Shown in pieces: positions 7,908-11,011 of a stretch of DNA of 11,011 nucleotides. The notes below the pieces were generated by a model, which worked only from the letters and a program-made list of their open reading frames with translations, ran no database searches and had not been told where the DNA came from. Numbering within the stretch: position 1 is the stretch's first letter; each line of letters starts with the position of its first letter. The stretch covers positions 1-11,011 of the forward strand of contig JALQUE010000146.1 in NCBI GenBank assembly GCA_023260815.1, given 5' to 3'. The position numbers and the translations under genes are program-made. The stretch comes from Roseovarius sp. (GTDB lineage: Bacteria; Pseudomonadota; Alphaproteobacteria; Rhodobacterales; Rhodobacteraceae).

Positions 7908-8165
7908 ATGACCAAGCTGAAACTCGGTCCGATCCCGGACGACAAGCCGGTCAAGCTGACCGTGGAACTGCCCGCAGAGCTGCGTCGCGACCTGATCGCC
8001 TATGGTGACATCCTCGGCCAAGAGGCGGGGCAGGGGCCGATCGAACCGAGAAAGCTGGTTGTTCCCATGCTCGAGCGGTTCATCGCAACGGATCGCGGAT
8101 TTGCGAAGGCGCGGCGCGCACCGCGCGGGACGACGAAGGCGCCATTGGGCCGTGGGGAGGCCTGA
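7908..8165 (+). CDS. DUF2274 domain protein (conjugation-operon orphan)
   Basis: This 85-residue protein has the typical DUF2274 opening KLGPIPDDKPVKLTVELP (residues 4-21), then LRRDLIAYG and KLVVPMLERFIATDRGF (49-65), with a basic tail. From established context, DUF2274 genes usually sit directly after trbI at the end of trb mating-pair-formation operons in Tn4371-like integrative conjugative elements. Its function is unknown; the length and the basic tail fit a small DNA-binding or accessory protein. No trb gene is next to it here: directly upstream is the antisense hipA remnant. There is no clear Shine-Dalgarno before the ATG at 7908, consistent with a gene once translated by coupling to an upstream stop. 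It is best read as a remnant of an ICE, and it may or may not still be expressed. Confidence 0.8.
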   Translation: MTKLKLGPIPDDKPVKLTVELPAELRRDLIAYGDILGQEAGQGPIEPRKLVVPMLERFIATDRGFAKARRAPRGTTKAPLGRGEA

Positions 8166-8180
8166 CTGGCACCACCCTTC

Positions 8181-8196
8181 TTATCGAATGCGGTAA
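8181..8196. promoter_or_regulatory. Putative HipB operator 1
   Basis: TTATCGAATGCGGTAA is a 16-bp dyad with arms TTATC/GGTAA (4 of 5 positions complementary) and a 6-bp spacer. It shares the TTAyCGA...GrTAA pattern with the sites at 8231 and 8281 and lies exactly 50 bp upstream of the second. Confidence 0.6.
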
Positions 8197-8211
8197 TAAC
8201 TCGTCTGTTTT

Positions 8212-8228
8212 TGGCAAGACTGATGCCA
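8212..8228. repeat. Short inverted repeat TGGCA-N7-TGCCA
   Basis: Perfect 5-bp arms with a 7-base loop, followed by TTTT on the + strand. It lies between operators 1 and 2. It could be a weak terminator for the DUF2274 gene or chance; the stem is too short to decide. Confidence 0.3.
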
Positions 8229-8230
8229 TT

Positions 8231-8246
8231 TTACCGATAAAGATAA
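8231..8246. promoter_or_regulatory. Putative HipB operator 2
   Basis: TTACCGATAAAGATAA is the same 16-bp dyad (arms TTACC/GATAA, 4 of 5 complementary). It sits just upstream of the -35 element at 8253, where a bound repressor dimer would flank or contact RNA polymerase. Confidence 0.65.
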
Positions 8247-8252
8247 GCTGGC

Positions 8253-8281
8253 TTGAAATCCCGGATATCCACCGGTATATT
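8253..8281 (+). promoter_or_regulatory. Sigma-70-type promoter of hipBA
   Basis: TTGAAA at 8253-8258 and TATATT at 8276-8281 are separated by exactly 17 bp, a near-consensus housekeeping promoter. Transcription should start near 8288, about 20 bases before the hipB ATG. The spacer contains a perfect GGATATCC palindrome (8263-8270). Operator 3 overlaps the -10 end and start site, and operator 2 is upstream of the -35, so autorepression by HipB is expected. Confidence 0.7.
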
Positions 8282-8296
8282 TACCGAAAAGGGTAA
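8281..8296. promoter_or_regulatory. Putative HipB operator 3
   Basis: TTACCGAAAAGGGTAA has perfect 5-bp arms TTACC/GGTAA around a 6-bp spacer. It overlaps the last base of the -10 box and the predicted start site, so occupancy would block transcription. It is the most symmetric of the three sites and starts 50 bp after operator 2. Confidence 0.7.
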
Positions 8297-8307
8297 GCAA
8301 TATCGCG

Positions 8308-8598
8308 ATGACCATGGAGATCGAACCGAACCTGCTCGCCGATGTCGGGCGACGCCTCCGGGCTCTGCGTGCGGAACAGGACCTCACGCTCGAGCAGCTT
8401 GCCCGCCTCACCGGGATCAGCGCGCCCGCGTTGTCGCTCATCGAGACGGGCAAGCGAGATGCCCGGCTGACGACGCTGGCGAAGATCGCGGCGGCGCTTC
8501 GGGTGCCGATCAGGACCTTGCTGGAGGATCCCGCAGACGCGGCCAGCACCTTGGGTGACGTCCCCGCGGAAGGCTACGATCTCGGGGACTACCTGTGA
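8308..8598 (+). CDS. hipB: HipB-like XRE-family antitoxin/repressor
   Basis: This 96-residue protein has a Cro/CI-type helix-turn-helix at about residues 14-70: VGRRLRALRAEQDLTLEQLA, recognition region TGISAPALSLIETGKRD, then LTTLAKIAAALRV. In the HipBA family such a protein dimerises, binds operators in front of its own gene and neutralises the HipA kinase by complex formation. The start may be ATG 8308 or ATG 8314; AAGGG at 8289-8293 is the only Shine-Dalgarno-like sequence and is rather distant. The stop overlaps the hipA GTG start (GTGA at 8595-8598), giving translational coupling. The C-terminus ends in an acidic, probably flexible tail (PAEGYDLGDYL), which in related antitoxins is often the part removed by proteases. 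Three dyads and a strong promoter upstream support autoregulation. Confidence 0.88.
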   Translation: MTMEIEPNLLADVGRRLRALRAEQDLTLEQLARLTGISAPALSLIETGKRDARLTTLAKIAAALRVPIRTLLEDPADAASTLGDVPAEGYDLGDYL

Positions 8599-9902
8599 CG
8601 CGATCCGTGCCGGTCTGGTTTGATGCGCTGCACGTGGCCGATGTCGAGGTCGCCGCAGATGGCGCGCTCTCGCTGCGCTACGCGGACCGCTGGCGGCAGA
8701 CGACGGGCGCGTTTCCCCTGTCGGTCACGATGCCTCTGCGCGCGGCCCCGTACACTTCCGAAATCATCTCGCCCTGGCTCGCGAATCTCTTGCCGGAAGA
8801 GGAGCAACTCCGCAGCCTCACCCGCTCCCTTGGCCTCGATCAGGCGGATGCGCTGGCCATGCTCGAACGGATCGGCGGCGATACGGCCGGCGCGCTTTCT
8901 TTCGGGCTGGCCTCCGACCGCAGCCGTTGGGCATATCGCCCGCTCATCGATCTCTACGGCATCGACACCCCCGCCGCAGCACTCGATCGCCATTTCGAGG
9001 ATCTCGGCAGCCGCCCGTTCCTCGTCGGGGAGGAGGGCGTGCGGCAATCGCTGGCCGGCGGCCAGAAGAAATCCGCGCTGGCGGTGCTCGATTCCGATGG
9101 CAGGCCGGTGCTGCGCCTGCCCGAACCGGGCGATGTCCTGGCCGTCCCCCTGCACGGCGCACCCTCGACCCTGATCGTGAAGCCGGACAACCCCAACCTG
9201 CCCGGCATCACCGAGAATGAGGTCTGGTGCCTTCGGATGGCCGCGGCCCTGGGGCTGGAGGCCGCGCAGGCGACCATCCTGCAAGCCGAGGGTCGCAGCG
9301 CGATCGCTGTCCTGCGCTATGACCGAAGGCTCGGTCGCCAGGGCCAGCTGGTGCGCCTCCACCAAGAGGATTTCGCGCAGGCCAACGGCCTGCCCCCGGG
9401 CCGGAAATACGAGCGCGGCACGCTGCCTGGGCTCGATCTGAAATCTCTTCTCGAGACCGGGCGGCATGTCAGCGCGCGCGATGCGCTGTCCTTGCTCGAT
9501 CAGGTCATCTTCAACATCCTCGTCGCGAACACCGACGCGCATGCAAAGAACTACTCTCTGATCCTGCCGCTTGCCGAGCCGCCCCGTCTCGCGCCCCTCT
9601 ACGATGTCTCGTCCGTGCTGGCCTGGCCCCATGTGGTGCAGGCCTTCGCCCAGAACATCGCGGGCAAGAAGCGTACGGCCGATGGTATCGCGGGCCGGCA
9701 TTGGGAGGCGATCGCCAGCGAGATCGGCTATCGCCCGACCGATGTCCGGAACCGTGTGCAGGAGCTTGTCGATCGTCTGGTGGCCAACCGCGTCGAGGTC
9801 ACCGAAGAGGTCGCAGCCTTGCCGGGTACAACGGCCGGATATGTCGCGCAGACTGCGGAGTTTGTCGAGGCCAATGCGCTCCGGATCGCCGGGCGCCTCT
9901 AG
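8595..9902 (+). CDS. hipA: HipA-like serine/threonine kinase toxin
   Basis: This is a complete 435-residue protein starting at GTG 8595, which overlaps the hipB stop. Its length matches full HipA. Family features in order: N-terminal HipA_N-type subdomain; SLAGGQKKSAL (residues 152-162), matching the glycine-rich loop whose serine (S152 here) is autophosphorylated in E. coli HipA; TLIVKPDNPNLPGITENE (192-209) in the nucleotide-binding region; RLHQEDFAQANGLPPGRKYE (254-273); catalytic loop NTDAHAKN (312-319) with D314 and N319; and LAPLYDVSS (332-340) with metal-binding D337. All key residues are present, so an active kinase is expected. In E. coli HipA phosphorylates glutamyl-tRNA synthetase and drives growth arrest and persistence; the same target is likely but not shown here. 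It is controlled with hipB. It converges on the mcrC-like gene, with 131 bases between them and no convincing terminator. Confidence 0.93.
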   Translation: MTRSVPVWFDALHVADVEVAADGALSLRYADRWRQTTGAFPLSVTMPLRAAPYTSEIISPWLANLLPEEEQLRSLTRSLGLDQADALAMLERIGGDTAGALSFGLASDRSRWAYRPLIDLYGIDTPAAALDRHFEDLGSRPFLVGEEGVRQSLAGGQKKSALAVLDSDGRPVLRLPEPGDVLAVPLHGAPSTLIVKPDNPNLPGITENEVWCLRMAAALGLEAAQATILQAEGRSAIAVLRYDRRLGRQGQLVRLHQEDFAQANGLPPGRKYERGTLPGLDLKSLLETGRHVSARDALSLLDQVIFNILVANTDAHAKNYSLILPLAEPPRLAPLYDVSSVLAWPHVVQAFAQNIAGKKRTADGIAGRHWEAIASEIGYRPTDVRNRVQELVDRLVANRVEVTEEVAALPGTTAGYVAQTAEFVEANALRIAGRL

Positions 9903-10033
9903 GGTGCGGGCTCACCATTCACGATATGGTTTTCTGACGGACCGGTGTCTTTCGAGCGGCGCTCTAGTTTTGCTCGGAACGGACGGGTCACAACAGACGT
10001 CGCCGCCGCGCGAGTATCTTGCCTCAGAAGAAC

Positions 10034-11011
10034 TCAGGCGGCGACCGCCGCAGGCAAGGTCTGCGTCAACAGGCGTTTCAGGGCTTCGATATGCGCATGT
10101 GCTGGGCCGGTGACATCCAGAGTCGCGACTTGGAGGGTCTCTTCGGCGCCGTCGCTGCCGATCGCGTAGCGGGTCGAAATCGGCTCGGGCGGCAGATCAC
10201 CATGGTGTGGATATAGCAGCATGACCTCCGGGCAGCGGTAGAGCTGGCTATAGGCCATCAATTGATACACATCGGCCTGGCTGACACCCTGCTTCGGGTC
10301 GTCGATGCGCGGCGCCATCCGTTTCCATTTGGTGTCGATGACGAGGACGGTTCGATCCCCCTGCCGGATGATGAGGTCCGGTTTGGTCCGAAACCGTCCC
10401 GTACCCGCTTCGAACAGGCAGTCACGGTGCCCGCCTTGCGCTGCAACACGGTAACCGCTTCCGGCCAGAGCACGGGTGACCAGTCTGGCGACGTATTGCT
10501 CGAACAAGGCATTCATCTCGAACAAGAGCGCATGCCCATCCACAGCCCCGGCGCTGGTCTGCTGATGCCGATCCCCAAGCAGGAGCCGCGCGAAGGAAAG
10601 AAGCTCGCGCCACCGCTGATTGGTCCGATCCAGTATGATTTGGTCCCATCGCAGCGCAGGGACGGGAACCTCGGTCACATCCGCATAGGCGAAGCCAAGC
10701 TCGCGCAGGATACGCTGATTGTCAGGGGCCTGAGCCAAACGCTGCAAACGGGTCACGGCGGCGCGCATCACCTGGTTGAGCGCAATGTCAGAGGACAAGT
10801 CATCATAGCGACAGGCCAGCTTTTGCGGCGCCACTGCATGGCGTGAAAACTGCCGGGTGACATCGAGCCTGCCGCGCAGGGCAGGGAGGTCGTCTGCGTG
10901 ATCCACATACCGTCGCGGCAGTCCCATGCGCACCGCTTCCATAAGGCGCGCACAAAACAGGCGGATCAACAATTCCAGAATGGCGTCCTTCTGCCATCCG
11001 AGCTGGGCCAG
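10034..11011 (-). CDS. mcrC: McrC-like nuclease subunit of an McrBC-type restriction system (5' end outside window)
   Basis: The frame is open from the right edge to TGA 10034-10036. The TTG at 10972 is not the start, because conserved-looking sequence (LAQLGWQKDAILE) precedes it in frame, so at least 325 residues are visible and the N-terminus is missing. McrC family features: RGRLDVTRQ, YDDLSSDIALNQV, ALLFEMNALFEQYV, and the PD-(D/E)XK nuclease core KPDLII (PD near 10376-10381) followed by VLVIDTKWKR (D near 10334-10336, K near 10328-10330), then ADVYQLMAY and VMLLYP. From the family, McrC is the endonuclease partner of the GTPase McrB; together they translocate on and cut DNA carrying modified cytosine. 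The catalytic residues look intact. The mcrB partner would be expected immediately upstream of this gene, beyond the right edge. The methyl-base specificity cannot be told from this subunit. Confidence 0.85.
   Translation of the reverse strand: MAQLGWQKDAILELLIRLFCARLMEAVRMGLPRRYVDHADDLPALRGRLDVTRQFSRHAVAPQKLACRYDDLSSDIALNQVMRAAVTRLQRLAQAPDNQRILRELGFAYADVTEVPVPALRWDQIILDRTNQRWRELLSFARLLLGDRHQQTSAGAVDGHALLFEMNALFEQYVARLVTRALAGSGYRVAAQGGHRDCLFEAGTGRFRTKPDLIIRQGDRTVLVIDTKWKRMAPRIDDPKQGVSQADVYQLMAYSQLYRCPEVMLLYPHHGDLPPEPISTRYAIGSDGAEETLQVATLDVTGPAHAHIEALKRLLTQTLPAAVAA

Noticed and set aside
8589..9701. Long 370-codon open frame on the - strand across hipA
   Set aside because: It is the mirror of a GC-rich coding frame; it has no recognisable domain, and the + strand encodes a complete HipA with all catalytic motifs.
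9954..9971. GAGC-GGC-GCTC followed by TAGTTTT as a terminator between hipA and mcrC
   Set aside because: The stem is only 4 bp and the T run is interrupted; too weak to call.
10021..10039. Inverted repeat GCCTcAG...CTcAGGC at the end of mcrC
   Set aside because: It contains a central mismatch, overlaps the mcrC stop codon and lacks a T run; it may be chance.
10262..10846. 194-codon open frame on the + strand within the mcrC region
   Set aside because: It is a shadow of the McrC frame; the - strand carries the conserved nuclease motifs.

Overview
The window is high-GC DNA that looks alphaproteobacterial, most likely from the Rhodobacterales. I infer this from codon use, from a DUF2274 gene of the kind found in the trb conjugation operons of integrative elements, and from the HipA types. 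No rRNA, tRNA, insertion sequence, CRISPR array or housekeeping gene is visible. The content fits an accessory or defence island with traces of a conjugative element.

Left block (bases 2-7397, all on the + strand). First comes the 3' part of a very large TM0106-type nuclease/helicase: a Cys cluster, an RNase H-like exonuclease domain and a UPF1/DNA2-like SF1 helicase. It overlaps by 4 bases a 109-residue DUF4357 protein. About 100 bases later lies a 1414-residue protein with a sacsin/NO VEIN-type GHKL (Hsp90-like) ATPase domain at its N-terminus and a DUF3883/NOV_C domain with a PD-(D/E)XK-like D...ExK pattern at its C-terminus. Order, strand and overlap suggest one operon. The set resembles an ATP-driven nucleic-acid-targeting defence system, but I cannot match it to a named one. 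It is the best candidate here for an undescribed system.

Middle block (7398-8180). A decayed 3' fragment of a HipA-family kinase gene lies on the - strand. It is frameshifted at a run of ten identical bases and cut off at its 5' end. The cut lies immediately before an isolated DUF2274 gene on the + strand, so the two sequences appear to meet at an old recombination junction.

Right block (8181-11011). A complete hipB-hipA toxin-antitoxin operon has a clear sigma-70 promoter (8253-8281). Three related 16-bp dyads start at 8181, 8231 and 8281, exactly 50 bp apart, and are likely HipB operators. Convergent to hipA, on the - strand, is the 3' part of an mcrC-like gene, the nuclease subunit of an McrBC-type modification-dependent restriction system. 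Its 5' end, and presumably mcrB, lie beyond the right edge.

Taken together, the genes are a candidate helicase/GHKL-nuclease module, a HipBA toxin-antitoxin system and a McrBC-type restriction system, with scars of mobile DNA between them.
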